Positions 15,598 through 23,460 of a stretch of 44,867 nucleotides of DNA are shown here, piece after piece. Both the position numbers and the translations under genes were made by a program. The DNA is taken from contig NZ_PQCF01000012.1 of NCBI RefSeq assembly GCF_002964765.1, positions 1 through 44,867 on the forward strand, in the 5' to 3' direction. Under the pieces are notes generated by a model that ran no database searches, was not told the DNA's origin, and saw only the letters and a program-made list of their open reading frames with translations. Numbering within the stretch: the first letter of the stretch is position 1; each line of letters starts with the position of its first letter. Origin of the DNA: Pseudoalteromonas sp. T1lg88 (GTDB lineage: Bacteria; Pseudomonadota; Gammaproteobacteria; Enterobacterales; Alteromonadaceae).

Positions 15598-15915
15598 TTA
15601 CATCCCATAATCCCGCTCGACTTTAGCTATACGCAACTTAAATGACGCATACCATTTTTCGCGTCCAAGTTTTTGCGCTTCTAGGTGCTCCATATTGCGC
15701 TTCCAGTTTTTTATCGATTCCAGATCGGTCCAGTAGGAGACGGTGATGCCCACTTCCTCGCGAGCAGATTCGACGCCTAAAAAGCCGGGCTGTTGCTCGG
15801 CCAGCTCTACCATGCGGGTGGCGGTGTCGCCATAGCCTTCATCTATCTCGGTGCGCAGCGACGTGAAAATAACGGTGTAGTAGGGCGGTTTAGGAGTTTG
15901 CGCAATGAGAGACAT
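15598..15915 (-). CDS. Antibiotic-biosynthesis-monooxygenase (ABM) family protein
   Basis: 105 residues of the small dimeric ferredoxin-like ABM fold, whose members range from quinol and haem oxygenases to proteins of unknown role. Characteristic stretches are YYTVIFTS at the N-terminus, MVELAEQQPGFLGVESAREE and ITVSYWTDLESIKNWKRNMEHLEAQ. A GAGGA element lies six bases before ATG 15915. It heads a same-strand series with the three membrane-protein copies. A second, dead copy lies at the far end of that series (13154-13402), so the ABM gene was part of the duplicated unit. The substrate is unknown. Confidence 0.87.
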   Translation of the reverse strand: MSLIAQTPKPPYYTVIFTSLRTEIDEGYGDTATRMVELAEQQPGFLGVESAREEVGITVSYWTDLESIKNWKRNMEHLEAQKLGREKWYASFKLRIAKVERDYGM

Positions 15916-15982
15916 AAGACTTCCTCTTTGGATTATGAGTGTGATGTATTGAGCTCAACCGTCTACGACGAAGCTTCTATTC

Positions 15983-16345
15983 CTAAAGGATGTATGTGTA
16001 AGTTATGCCCTGCACTTTTTTCATTTCAGGCATCCAATTTGCGCCACCACTGACACTTGTAATGCCACCCCATAAAGGTGATATATATAAGCCACTTTCT
16101 TGGAGAGGGTTTCTTTGCAAGACAATATAAACTCCCACATTATCTACCCGCACTTCTTTTGGCTTGAGTGCTTTAATAGCGGCGGGAATTTGATCCTCAG
16201 TTAAGGTGGTGCTTTCTGACTGTGCGCCAGCGCGCAGGGTTTCTGCGGTTTGCTCTATTGATACTATGTCGAGCCCTTTTACCTCAGGGTGGTCAACACA
16301 CGCACTCAAAACCAATACCAGCAGTAAAATTAAAGATATTCTCAT
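15983..16345 (-). CDS. Small predicted lipoprotein
   Basis: 120 residues. A short signal ending in the lipobox LSAC puts the lipidated Cys at about residue 16, followed by Val-Asp. The mature part has no recognised domain; it holds one aromatic patch (GLYISPLWGGITS) and ends in YTYIL. It is on the minus strand 67 bp upstream of the ABM gene and could share its transcript. Family unknown. Confidence 0.72.
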   Translation of the reverse strand: MRISLILLLVLVLSACVDHPEVKGLDIVSIEQTAETLRAGAQSESTTLTEDQIPAAIKALKPKEVRVDNVGVYIVLQRNPLQESGLYISPLWGGITSVSGGANWMPEMKKVQGITYTYIL

Positions 16346-16439
16346 AAACTGTCCTTGTCGTAGTTTGTATAGTTATTGTTCGTTACTTTATCAACAAAGT
16401 GTGGCGAGTTGCTATAAGTCAGTATGAAATTATCACTGC

Positions 16440-16703
16440 TTAAAACTCATCCCTATCAATGTGATAGTCGCCTTCCTCGGCCTGCATTTGCTTAAACTGC
16501 TGGGCGCTCATAATGTTTACTTCTTCATGGAGTTCCGAGTAAACGATCAGTGCCTCGCCGCTTTTTATCAGGCCAAGCACCTGTTCGATTTTCGTAGCCT
16601 TGTCCACCTCGGTTTCACCATAGTCGGTGCCTTCGCGAAGAATAAACTGCTCTATGAGGTTGGTAAGTGCTTCTTTACTTAATTCTTGGTAGGGAATGAT
16701 CAT
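16440..16703 (-). CDS. yheU: YheU family protein (UPF0270)
   Basis: 87 residues beginning MIIPYQELSKEALTNLIEQFILREGTDYG, the signature of the small YheU family, whose function is not known. The start is set at ATG 16703 rather than the longer open frame to 16754. This leaves a 4-bp ATGA overlap with the stop of yheT, the usual arrangement for these genes. The protein continues through a helical region (ALIVYSELHEEVNIM) and an acidic tail. Confidence 0.9.
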   Translation of the reverse strand: MIIPYQELSKEALTNLIEQFILREGTDYGETEVDKATKIEQVLGLIKSGEALIVYSELHEEVNIMSAQQFKQMQAEEGDYHIDRDEF

Positions 16704-17704
16704 GCGTTTTCTAATTGCTCTAAGAAGTATTGGGGTACGGTTTGCTCTAACCAAAATTCCGGTTTAAACCAGCCGCTGCAACTGATAAAGCCCACATGTC
16801 CGCCCTTGGCCGATACGCGTAAATCAACGGCGGCGGAGACATCTTCTGGGCGGGGTACCGCCGGGGTTGCCAGCATGGGGTCGTCTTCGGCATGAATTAT
16901 CAGGGTCGGGGTGGCAATATGTTTCAAATAGGGCTTGGCACTGCTTTTTTGGTAGTAATCCTCGGCGCCGTTAAAACCATGCAGGGGCGCGGTGATCATA
17001 TCGTCAAACTGCCACAGGTCATTGATGCTGTTGAGCTGCTCGGCACTCATATCAAGCGCACCTTTGAGGTGCGGCAGCTTGCGGGTCATGGACTTTTTCA
17101 TGCGGCCAAGCAGGTAGTGCTGATAAATTTTGCCCAGGCTTTTGCGGATCACCTGACAGGAGCTGGATAAATCATGAGGGGCGCTGATCACCGCCGCGGC
17201 CTTAAGACCACTGTGCTCGCGCTGCTCGCCCAGGTATTTGGCCAGGACGTTGCCGCCGAGTGAAAAGCCGACCGCCGCCAAGGCACGTCCGGGAAAACGT
17301 TGCTGCAGGGTGCGGATAAAAAAGCCTAAATCCTGAGTTTCGCCGCTGTGATAGGCGCGGGTTTGTCGGTTTGGTTCGCCGGAGCAGTTGCGAAAATGCA
17401 TCAGCACCGCATCCAGCCCTGCCGCTTGCAACGCCAGCATCATGCCCTTGGCATAAAAGCTGTCGATATTACCCTCCAGACCATGGAGGATGATCACCAG
17501 TGGCTTATCCGGCTGGGCTGGTTGTGCCCAGGCAAGATCGAGAAAGTCGTCATCTTCCGTGGTGATGATTTCGCGGCTGACATTCACCTTAAAACCGGGG
17601 CGAAAAAAGCGCGGTAAAATGGTTTGCAGGTGGCGGCCGGGCATCCACCAGGCAGGGGTAAAGTGGTTACTCACTGAATATTTACCAACAAAATCAGAAT
17701 ACAT
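16700..17704 (-). CDS. yheT: YheT family alpha/beta hydrolase
   Basis: 334 residues of the YheT/AB-hydrolase-4 family, cytosolic predicted esterases. The N-terminal PAWWMPGRHLQTILPRFFR is typical. The oxyanion region is VIILHGLEGNIDS, the nucleophile elbow is VGFSLGGN near residue 145, the acid is in IHAEDDPM and the His in KGGHVGFIS, so the catalytic triad is complete. The gene overlaps yheU by 4 bp and lies in the yheS-yheT-yheU neighbourhood known from enterobacteria. Its natural substrate is not known. Confidence 0.92.
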   Translation of the reverse strand: MYSDFVGKYSVSNHFTPAWWMPGRHLQTILPRFFRPGFKVNVSREIITTEDDDFLDLAWAQPAQPDKPLVIILHGLEGNIDSFYAKGMMLALQAAGLDAVLMHFRNCSGEPNRQTRAYHSGETQDLGFFIRTLQQRFPGRALAAVGFSLGGNVLAKYLGEQREHSGLKAAAVISAPHDLSSSCQVIRKSLGKIYQHYLLGRMKKSMTRKLPHLKGALDMSAEQLNSINDLWQFDDMITAPLHGFNGAEDYYQKSSAKPYLKHIATPTLIIHAEDDPMLATPAVPRPEDVSAAVDLRVSAKGGHVGFISCSGWFKPEFWLEQTVPQYFLEQLENA

Positions 17705-17757
17705 CGCGCACTATAGTAACAAAGTTTGGCGACATGCTCATTTTTATCGGATAAAAA

Positions 17758-17795
17758 TAAAGCCTCCGCTAATGCAAGATTAGAGGAGGCTTTGT
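17758..17795 (-). terminator. Intrinsic terminator on the minus strand after the DUF3149 gene
   Basis: Read on the minus strand, AAAGCCTCC pairs with GGAGGCTTT through a long stem and then runs into TATTTTTA. It lies about 60 bp after the stop of the small membrane protein gene that ends at 17856. Confidence 0.75.
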
Positions 17796-17855
17796 GCGTC
17801 GTGCTTAATTTGGTTGGTAGCCAAGGGCGTATAAGCTTGACCCGTGGCAGGGTAA

Positions 17856-18002
17856 TTAGTTTCCTTCAGGAACCTCGGCGTCCATGACTTTCTTCACGAA
17901 ATAGCCCACATAGAACAAGCAAAGTAAAATCACTACAGTCAGTATGCCGAAAGACATAAACAGCACCGGGTCTGAGAAAAAGTCGCGAAAGAATACTTGC
18001 AT
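17856..18002 (-). CDS. Single-helix membrane peptide (DUF3149-like)
   Basis: 48 residues starting MQVFFRDFFSDPVLFMSFGI, with one membrane helix (LTVVILLCLFYVGYFV) and a short charged tail. Size and the DPVLFMSFGI motif fit the DUF3149 family of small inner-membrane proteins of unknown function. ATG 18002 is chosen over a longer open frame because GGAG lies eight bases upstream. Confidence 0.8.
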   Translation of the reverse strand: MQVFFRDFFSDPVLFMSFGILTVVILLCLFYVGYFVKKVMDAEVPEGN

Positions 18003-18087
18003 GATGGCGTCTCCTGTTCCTTTGATATGGCTAGTGTAGGAGAGCCGAGCCGGTGGCAATATGACCTAGATCAAGGTTATTTTAGGG

Positions 18088-18561
18088 TTAGTCTGTGATT
18101 GCGTGCAGAGCTTGATCCAGATCAGCATTTAGCGGCAGTAGGGAGCTGGGTAGATACAAAGCCAGGTTGTAGGCCTTACTCTCAGAGCACAGCTTCAGGC
18201 TGTTACAGGCCTGTACCAACTGCATTTGCTGCTGGCGTTCAAATTGCAGTTCGAGGTCGAGTAGTTGTTGGCGCAGTGCCGGGTAGTCATGCAGTGACTC
18301 CTGCTGCGCCTTAACCTCGGCGCGCACCTGGCGCAGGGGTTTAAGGGCAAGCTGGTTAAAGGGCGCTATGGCCGTTTGCAGCGCCTGCAACTGGGAAGAG
18401 TCCAGGGCTTGCTGGTGGCAGTCTAAATAGGCCAGCAGCAGGCAAAGATTGACGTTCAGGTCGTACTCGTCCTGCCACTGCAACAGGGCTTTTTGCACCT
18501 GGGGGTTGGCGTACACAGTGAGGCTAAAGCGCCATAACTCTGCGGCGCTAATCTTGCTCAT
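18088..18561 (-). CDS. TIGR02444 family protein
   Basis: 157 residues, mostly helical. WRFSLTVYANPQVQKALLQWQDEYDLNVNLCLLLAYLD at residues 10-48 is the signature of TIGR02444 (DUF2390), a cytosolic family without known function that is regularly found just after yheS. Its start lies within the last 14 bp of yheS, so the two are translationally coupled. Confidence 0.88.
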   Translation of the reverse strand: MSKISAAELWRFSLTVYANPQVQKALLQWQDEYDLNVNLCLLLAYLDCHQQALDSSQLQALQTAIAPFNQLALKPLRQVRAEVKAQQESLHDYPALRQQLLDLELQFERQQQMQLVQACNSLKLCSESKAYNLALYLPSSLLPLNADLDQALHAITD

Positions 18562-20461
18562 AAAAGGCCTGCTCTTGCTCTTCGAGCTCGGTCATCAGCT
18601 CCAGCAATTCTTCTTCCACCTGCTCCTGCTGTTTTGCCGCCTCGGTTTGCTGTGCCAGCAGTTGCTTGAGCTTTTCCTTATGCTGCTCTTCATACAGGCT
18701 GTTATCGCTGAGTTGCTGCTCTATCTCGCTTAGCTGTGGGCTGAGCTTATCGAGCTGCTTCTCCAGCTTCTCAATGGCTTTTTTCAGCGGTTGCACTTGC
18801 TTGCGAAACTCGGCTTCCTTACGCTTTTGCTCCTTGCGATTGGCGCTGGAATGGGCCTTATCTTCATTGTTTTGTACGGGCTTTTCCGCCTGATTGGCCT
18901 TAAGCAGCCATTGGTAATAGGCATCGAGATCATAACCAAACTGGCTCACTTCGCCGCTGTCGACCAGATAGAACTCATCGGCGGTGTTCTTTAACAGGTG
19001 GCGGTCGTGCGATACCGTCACCATGGCGCCTTCAAAACCTTGCAATGCCATAACCAAGGCATGGCGCATTTCCAAGTCCAGGTGGTTGGTCGGCTCATCC
19101 AGTAACAGCAGGTTCGGTTTTTGATAGACCAGCATGGCCAACACCAGGCGGGCTTTCTCGCCACCGGAGAAAGGCGCCACCGCCTCCAGCGCCTTATCGC
19201 CGATAAAGGCAAAGCCGCCAAGGAAGTCGCGCAGCGACTGCTCGCTGGCCTGAGGGTCCAGGCGTTGCAGGTGGGTCACTGGGCTGGCCTCTAGATCCAG
19301 GGCTTCCAACTGATGCTGAGCAAAGTAACCCACCTTGAGACCTTGGTGATAAAACACCTCACCGGCCTGGGGTTTGATCTCCTGAGCCAGTAATTTGATC
19401 AGCGTGGATTTACCGGCACCATTGCGACCGAGCAGGGCGATGCGGCTACCCGGTACCAGGTTGAGCTTAATGCTGTGCAAAATGGTGGTGTCGCCATAGC
19501 CGGCCTGGGCGCCATCAAGGGCGATCAAGGGATTGGGCAGGGCATCGGGCTCGGCAAAGCTAAAGTCGAACGGTGAGTCGACATGGGCTGGGGCCAGCTT
19601 TTCCATGCGCTCTAAGGCCTTAACCCGGCTTTGGGCCTGTTTGGCCTTACTGGCCTTGGCCTTAAAGCGGGCGATAAACTTTTCTAAATGGGCAATTTGT
19701 TCCTGTTGTTTAACAAATTGCGCCTGATGCTGGGCCAAACGCTCGGCCTTTTGGCGTTCAAACTGGGAGTAATTGCCCTTGTACACATTGATCAGCTGTT
19801 GATCTATGTGCCAGATTTCACCGACCACGGCATCTAGAAACTCTCGGTCGTGCGAGATAAGTACCAGGGTGCCGCTGTAGGCACGCAAAAAGCGCTCGAG
19901 CCAGTACACGGCATCGAGATCCAAGTGGTTGGTCGGTTCATCGAGCAACAGCAGGTCGGCATCGCGGATCAGCGCCTGCGCCAGGTTGAGGCGCATACGC
20001 CAGCCCCCGGAAAAGTCGCTGACCGAGTAATCAATTTGATTATTGGAAAAGCCTAAACCGTGCAGCAGCTCTCCGGCCTTGGCCTCAATGCTGTAACCCT
20101 TCATCAATTCCAGCTGTTGGTGCACCCTGGCCTGGGTATCGCCGTCGCCACTTTGTTCCGCTGCTTTGAGCTCGGTGCGCAGCGCATAGTATTGCGGATG
20201 GCCCTGCAACACATACTCTAGGGCGCTGATATCCAGCGCCGGAGTTTCCTGCTTAACCGAGGCTATGGACCATTCCTTGGGAATTTTGGCTTCACCGGCA
20301 TCGAGTTGCAGTTCGCCTTTAAGCAGGGCAAACAGGCTCGATTTACCACAGCCATTACTGCCCACTAAGCCCACTTTATGTTGTGGGAAGAGGGTTGCAC
20401 TGGCATTTTTTAACAGGCATTTTGGGCCGCGTAAAAGCTCGATGTCGCTGATTTGAATCAT
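18548..20461 (-). CDS. yheS: ABC-F family ATPase YheS
   Basis: 637 residues with two ATP-binding cassettes and no membrane segment, the ABC-F layout of proteins that act on the ribosome. Cassette 1 has GSNGCGKSS (about 34-42), the signature DFSGGWRMRLNLAQAL and LLLLDEPTNHLD. Cassette 2 has GRNGAGKST, PFSGGEKARLVLAM and a second LLLLDEPTNHLD. Between them is the P-site tRNA interaction motif region, a charged helical linker (FERQKAERLAQHQAQFVKQQ). The C-terminus is a Glu/Gln-rich coiled coil. YheS is reported to ease nascent-chain stalling; that role is family knowledge, not seen here. Confidence 0.94.
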   Translation of the reverse strand: MIQISDIELLRGPKCLLKNASATLFPQHKVGLVGSNGCGKSSLFALLKGELQLDAGEAKIPKEWSIASVKQETPALDISALEYVLQGHPQYYALRTELKAAEQSGDGDTQARVHQQLELMKGYSIEAKAGELLHGLGFSNNQIDYSVSDFSGGWRMRLNLAQALIRDADLLLLDEPTNHLDLDAVYWLERFLRAYSGTLVLISHDREFLDAVVGEIWHIDQQLINVYKGNYSQFERQKAERLAQHQAQFVKQQEQIAHLEKFIARFKAKASKAKQAQSRVKALERMEKLAPAHVDSPFDFSFAEPDALPNPLIALDGAQAGYGDTTILHSIKLNLVPGSRIALLGRNGAGKSTLIKLLAQEIKPQAGEVFYHQGLKVGYFAQHQLEALDLEASPVTHLQRLDPQASEQSLRDFLGGFAFIGDKALEAVAPFSGGEKARLVLAMLVYQKPNLLLLDEPTNHLDLEMRHALVMALQGFEGAMVTVSHDRHLLKNTADEFYLVDSGEVSQFGYDLDAYYQWLLKANQAEKPVQNNEDKAHSSANRKEQKRKEAEFRKQVQPLKKAIEKLEKQLDKLSPQLSEIEQQLSDNSLYEEQHKEKLKQLLAQQTEAAKQQEQVEEELLELMTELEEQEQAFYEQD

Positions 20462-20582
20462 AGTTACTGCATGGTGTGAATAATGGCCGATATCATATCA
20501 TGGAGTCCTTGTCCTAGCGGGAAAGTTTTTATGATAAACTGGCGCTTTAAAGCCGGGTGTTTTCGGCCAAGGGGTTGAGAGT

Positions 20583-20783
20583 ATGAAACAGAAAAAGCGT
20601 TTTATTGCCGGGGCCAGTTGTCCCGAGTGTCAGCAAATGGATACCATGATGCTGTATAAAGAACATGATGTGGAAAAAGTGCAGTGTGTTGAGTGCGGTC
20701 ATATCATGACCCAGCCGGAAAACGCCGTACAAGCCTCAACACGTCAGTTTGAGCAGGTGATCGGCGTTTTTAAACCAGAATAA
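20583..20783 (+). CDS. yheV: YheV family zinc-ribbon protein
   Basis: 66 residues. Two CxxC pairs (CPEC near residue 13 and CVEC near 38) form a likely zinc ribbon. KKRFIAGASCPECQQMDTMM and the end EQVIGVFKPE match the YheV family. It is divergent from yheS and convergent with slyX, only 12 bp apart. Function unknown. Confidence 0.92.
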   Translation: MKQKKRFIAGASCPECQQMDTMMLYKEHDVEKVQCVECGHIMTQPENAVQASTRQFEQVIGVFKPE

Positions 20784-20795
20784 GCTTAGGGTTTG

Positions 20796-21011
20796 TTAGT
20801 AGTGCGGCGGGGGCGGCTCTTGCTCCTGCGGCATCATTGTCGAACTGCTTTGCACTTCACGGAACTTCTCGCCCAATAGCTCCATCTGACGGCGCATCTT
20901 CGCCATCTGCTGTTGGTGCGCCTTAAGCTCATCATTCAGTATATCTATGGTCTCGTCTTGAAACGCCACCTTGGCCTCGAGACTTTCAATACGTGCTTCT
21001 AAGTGGTTCAT
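20796..21011 (-). CDS. slyX: SlyX family protein
   Basis: 71 residues, almost entirely a coiled coil (LEARIESLEAKVAFQDETIDILNDELKAHQQQM), ending with the typical PPPPHY tail. SlyX lies beside fkpA and slyD in many gammaproteobacteria; its function is not established. Confidence 0.93.
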   Translation of the reverse strand: MNHLEARIESLEAKVAFQDETIDILNDELKAHQQQMAKMRRQMELLGEKFREVQSSSTMMPQEQEPPPPHY

Positions 21012-21213
21012 GGGGCTCTCTTAATCTCAAAATACTCGGACCGAACACTGGAACTTTTGGTGCTCGGTTGATTCTGTTCGTTAAGGCAACGGCTGGCCGC
21101 AACCTGATAATCCAACACGCGTTTGCTGCAGAGGATATTCCACAGCGTTGGACATTTTCTGGCAGGCAATATACTGCAAATTACTGTGCTGTGCACCTGT
21201 TGTCAGCTCCCCA

Positions 21214-21376
21214 ACCCCTGCTTGGCATCTGCTGCCGTGCTGTTATCGGCGTAAATATCCAGGGCGATAACCAGATTCTGTTCATCTTCACTCAAGTACC
21301 ATTGAAATTTTAGCGCCCTGACTTGATTGTTGCAGGTGATGACACCATGTCTATCCCGGACACCAGGCTATAACGA
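21214..21376 (-). pseudogene. Possible remnant of a small protein gene
   Basis: One minus-strand frame reads GVITCNNQVRALKFQWYLSE and continues DEQNLVIALDIYADNSTAAD before a stop. The amino-acid pattern is that of a real folded domain, but the frame has a stop 5' of it and no start codon with a ribosome site. It may be the surviving C-terminal part of a gene that once stood between slyX and fkpA. Family not recognised. Confidence 0.35.
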
Positions 21377-21475
21377 CCGCCTTCTTATATGGCGGCGTGT
21401 GGGTGCTGTTTAACAGCATAGAATTGCTGCGGCTGACGGGCGACAATCAGGCTTCACAAGGCCGTAACGACTAGT

Positions 21476-21502
21476 GTGCAAATTATTATCATAAATTTGC
21501 AC
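21476..21502. promoter_or_regulatory. Inverted repeat upstream of fkpA, possible operator
   Basis: GTGCAAATT (21476-21484) and AATTTGCAC (21494-21502) form perfect 9-bp arms around ATTATCATA. No T run follows, so it is not a terminator. It lies about 200 bp before fkpA, and a regulator site is possible. Confidence 0.4.
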
Positions 21503-21700
21503 GTGTCCCTTAACTCTGTTGCTTCAAGCAGTTAGACTAGGGTCGCAACTCAAGGTTGTTTTTCTAATTATTTCATTAAAGTAATTTGAAAAACAGCCTC
21601 ATGCTGGAGTTGGAAAAATGGGCTTTACGGGTTAAGGTCTGTTAATCAAAATTTAGTTTTGTAACCTTAAATTGGCAACCCTATGTTGCCGGAGATAGAT

Positions 21701-22453
21701 ATGAAAAAAACAATTAAGCTATCGCTTGTAGCGGCATCAGTACTAGCCCTTGCAGCGTGTAACCAAGAAGCAGCTAAGCAAGAAGTAAAAGAAGTAAAAC
21801 TAGAAACTGAAGCTCAGCAACAGGCTTATGGTATTGGTGCCTCTGTAGGTACTTTCCTAAACAAAGATCTAGCGGACAAAAAAGAGCTGGGTATCGTGCT
21901 TGACCAAGAGCTATTGCTACGTGGTTTTAAAGATGCGCTAGCCGGTGAAGCCAAGCTAGACGAAGAGAAAATTCGTGAAGTGCTAACTACTCTTGATGAG
22001 TCAGTACGTACTAAGCAGCAAGAGCAAGCGAAAGCCGCTGCAGCCAAGAGCAAAGAAGAAGGTGAAAAATACCTAGCCGATAACGCTAAGAAAGAAGGCG
22101 TGACGGTAACTGAGTCTGGCCTACAGTGGGAAGTGCTGACGGCTGCCGAAGGCGACAAGCCAGCTGAAACCGACACGGTTAAGGTACACTACAAAGGCAC
22201 CTTGATTGACGGTACCGAGTTCGACAGCTCTTACTCACGTAACGAACCTACCAGCTTCCCGCTTAACCGCGTTATCCCTGGCTGGACTGAAGGTCTACAA
22301 CTTATGCCTGTTGGCTCTAAGTACAAGTTCACTATTCCTTCAGAACTTGCTTACGGCGAGCGTGACCTAGGTAAGATCCCTGCTAACTCAACGCTGGTAT
22401 TCGAAGTTGAGCTGCTTGAGATCGTTAAAGCGGAAAAGACTGACGCTGAGTAA
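21701..22453 (+). CDS. fkpA: FKBP-type peptidyl-prolyl isomerase FkpA, lipoprotein form
   Basis: 250 residues. FkpA isomerises Xaa-Pro bonds and acts as a periplasmic chaperone. The signal ends LALAAC, so this version is probably lipidated at Cys19. The N-terminal dimerisation domain spans about residues 30-125 (QQAYGIGASVGTFLNKDL and a charged helix). The FKBP domain spans about 145-245: VKVHYKGTLIDGTEFDSSYSR, VIPGWTEGLQLMPVGSKYKF, IPSELAYGERDLG, IPANSTLVFEVELLEI. ATG 21701 is preferred to an upstream in-frame ATG because GGAG is at 21691. Codon use is biased towards highly expressed choices. Confidence 0.93.
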   Translation: MKKTIKLSLVAASVLALAACNQEAAKQEVKEVKLETEAQQQAYGIGASVGTFLNKDLADKKELGIVLDQELLLRGFKDALAGEAKLDEEKIREVLTTLDESVRTKQQEQAKAAAAKSKEEGEKYLADNAKKEGVTVTESGLQWEVLTAAEGDKPAETDTVKVHYKGTLIDGTEFDSSYSRNEPTSFPLNRVIPGWTEGLQLMPVGSKYKFTIPSELAYGERDLGKIPANSTLVFEVELLEIVKAEKTDAE

Positions 22454-22513
22454 TCAGGGTTAGTTGTTGTGCGGTGGTCAACACTGCCGCACACAAGCAT
22501 AAACGCAAAAAAA

Positions 22514-22542
22514 AGCCCCACTCAATGAGCGGGGCTTTTTTG
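22514..22542. terminator. Bidirectional terminator between fkpA and rsd
   Basis: AGCCCCACTCA / TGAGCGGGGCT (one A-C mismatch), flanked by an A run and a T run, between convergent genes. Confidence 0.88.
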
Positions 22543-22551
22543 TGTATTGAA

Positions 22552-23022
22552 TTAAGTGTGATTGGTGTAGAGGTTGTGGATCAACTCATCTTCCAATTCA
22601 AAGCGAATGCTCAGTGCTTCGCCGAGCTGCGATAGGTCTTTATCGAAGTTCTCAAGTAAATCGTCGCTTTTGGTTTCCGCGTAGTTATCGTTAAAGTCGA
22701 GGGCGATATCTGTGGTGGCGGAAATTTGCGGATACAAGGAGCGCGCTAATTTCAGGCTGTCTTCGCCGCGGCTTTCGCATTGCTTAACTATGTCGTCGTA
22801 GATTTCAAAATGGCCGGCTGAGAGGTAGTCCATCAGTAATTGGCAAAAACTCTGGATATTGGCTTGCTCCGGTAATGCCTGATCATGCTTACCATGGTGC
22901 GCCGGACCCGCTAGGCCGCAGTACTGCACCAATAGTTCCTGGCGGTCGGTTAACCACTTATCGATGACGCTATGGCTACCACCCCATTTTTGTTGTGCTT
23001 TTTCCAATTGCGATAACATCAT
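22552..23022 (-). CDS. rsd: Regulator of sigma-D (Rsd/AlgQ family)
   Basis: 156 residues. Rsd binds the housekeeping sigma-70 factor and lowers its use when growth slows. Matching stretches are LEKAQQKWGGSHSVIDKWLTDRQELLVQYCGLAG near the N-terminus, FCQLLMDYLSAGHFEIYDDIV in the centre and LGEALSIRFELEDELIHNLY at the end. The start is placed at ATG 23022 (next ATG 23019), with AGGAG five bases before it; a longer open frame to 23094 lacks family similarity. It is divergent from hemE, as in E. coli where rsd, nudC and hemE are close. Confidence 0.92.
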   Translation of the reverse strand: MMLSQLEKAQQKWGGSHSVIDKWLTDRQELLVQYCGLAGPAHHGKHDQALPEQANIQSFCQLLMDYLSAGHFEIYDDIVKQCESRGEDSLKLARSLYPQISATTDIALDFNDNYAETKSDDLLENFDKDLSQLGEALSIRFELEDELIHNLYTNHT

Positions 23023-23170
23023 TGCTCTCCTAACCTCGCTGGCGTTACCTTCTATAAAAGGGAAATCTGAGGCAAAGGTCAACCTATTTTTCACAATTAT
23101 TATTTCAGATTATTACAGGGCGGAGGTCGGATGATTGTTATCAGGCAGGTTAGAGAAATAAAGCGCTGGA

Positions 23171-23276
23171 AAAGAAAAAGCCACCGCAAGGGTGGCCGAA
23201 TTTCTTTAGCAGTCTCGTTGTACGAGCTTCTTTTTATTATGTTTGTTCTAACTTTTTATTATTATTCTCTAGAACG
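23171..23276 (-). ncRNA. Candidate small RNA between rsd and hemE
   Basis: On the minus strand a promoter (TTGCAA, 17-bp spacer, TATAAC; 23311 to 23283) points to a start near 23276. About 80 nt later a terminator hairpin GCCACC-CTTGC-GGTGGC (23196-23180) runs into TTTTTCTTTT. Between them are two weaker hairpins (GTTCTA...TAGAAC and CTCG-TACAA-CGAG) and no translatable frame with a ribosome site. The unit could be a free RNA of about 106 nt or an attenuator leader for rsd, which starts 150 bp further on. No known RNA family is recognised. Confidence 0.5.
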
Positions 23277-23282
23277 GCATTA

Positions 23283-23311
23283 GTTATACCAAGGTCGTAT
23301 AAGCGTTGCAA
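23283..23311 (-). promoter_or_regulatory. Sigma-70 type promoter of the candidate small RNA
   Basis: Minus strand: -35 TTGCAA at 23311-23306, a 17-bp spacer, -10 TATAAC at 23288-23283. Spacing is ideal; four of six and five of six consensus bases match. Confidence 0.55.
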
Positions 23312-23351
23312 GTTCTTTTAACAAAAAAATTTACATTTTTTTATCAAGCTT

Positions 23352-23375
23352 CACATTTGCTGATGCACAAATGTG
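23352..23375. promoter_or_regulatory. Inverted repeat upstream of hemE
   Basis: CACATTTG (23352-23359) and CAAATGTG (23368-23375) are perfect 8-bp arms. The site sits about 40 bp before the extended -10 element of hemE, where an activator or repressor could bind. Confidence 0.4.
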
Positions 23376-23414
23376 CATTTCCATGATCTATTTCATCATA
23401 GTGAATCTAGGTTA

Positions 23415-23423
23415 TGGTAGAAT
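23415..23423 (+). promoter_or_regulatory. Extended -10 promoter element of hemE
   Basis: TGGTAGAAT fits the extended -10 pattern TGnTAnAAT; the matching -35 region is weak. The start would be near 23430, leaving a leader of about 30 nt. Confidence 0.4.
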
Positions 23424-23460
23424 CCCGCCCAACTAAAATTTGAACCGAAAGAGTTACGCC

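Larger units (their letters stand above)
21012..21700. other. 689-bp gap between slyX and fkpA, apparently decayed coding sequence plus fkpA control region
   Basis: No intact gene. The minus-strand part up to about 21376 retains a protein-like stretch (see separate entry). A 9-bp inverted repeat lies at 21476-21502, and the last 200 bp, AT-rich, must contain the fkpA promoter, which I could not place with confidence. Confidence 0.5.

Noticed and set aside
21008..21196. 62-residue minus-strand frame ahead of slyX
   Set aside because: Basic, Ser/Cys-rich composition, no ribosome site, and it runs into slyX; it looks like chance reading of spacer.
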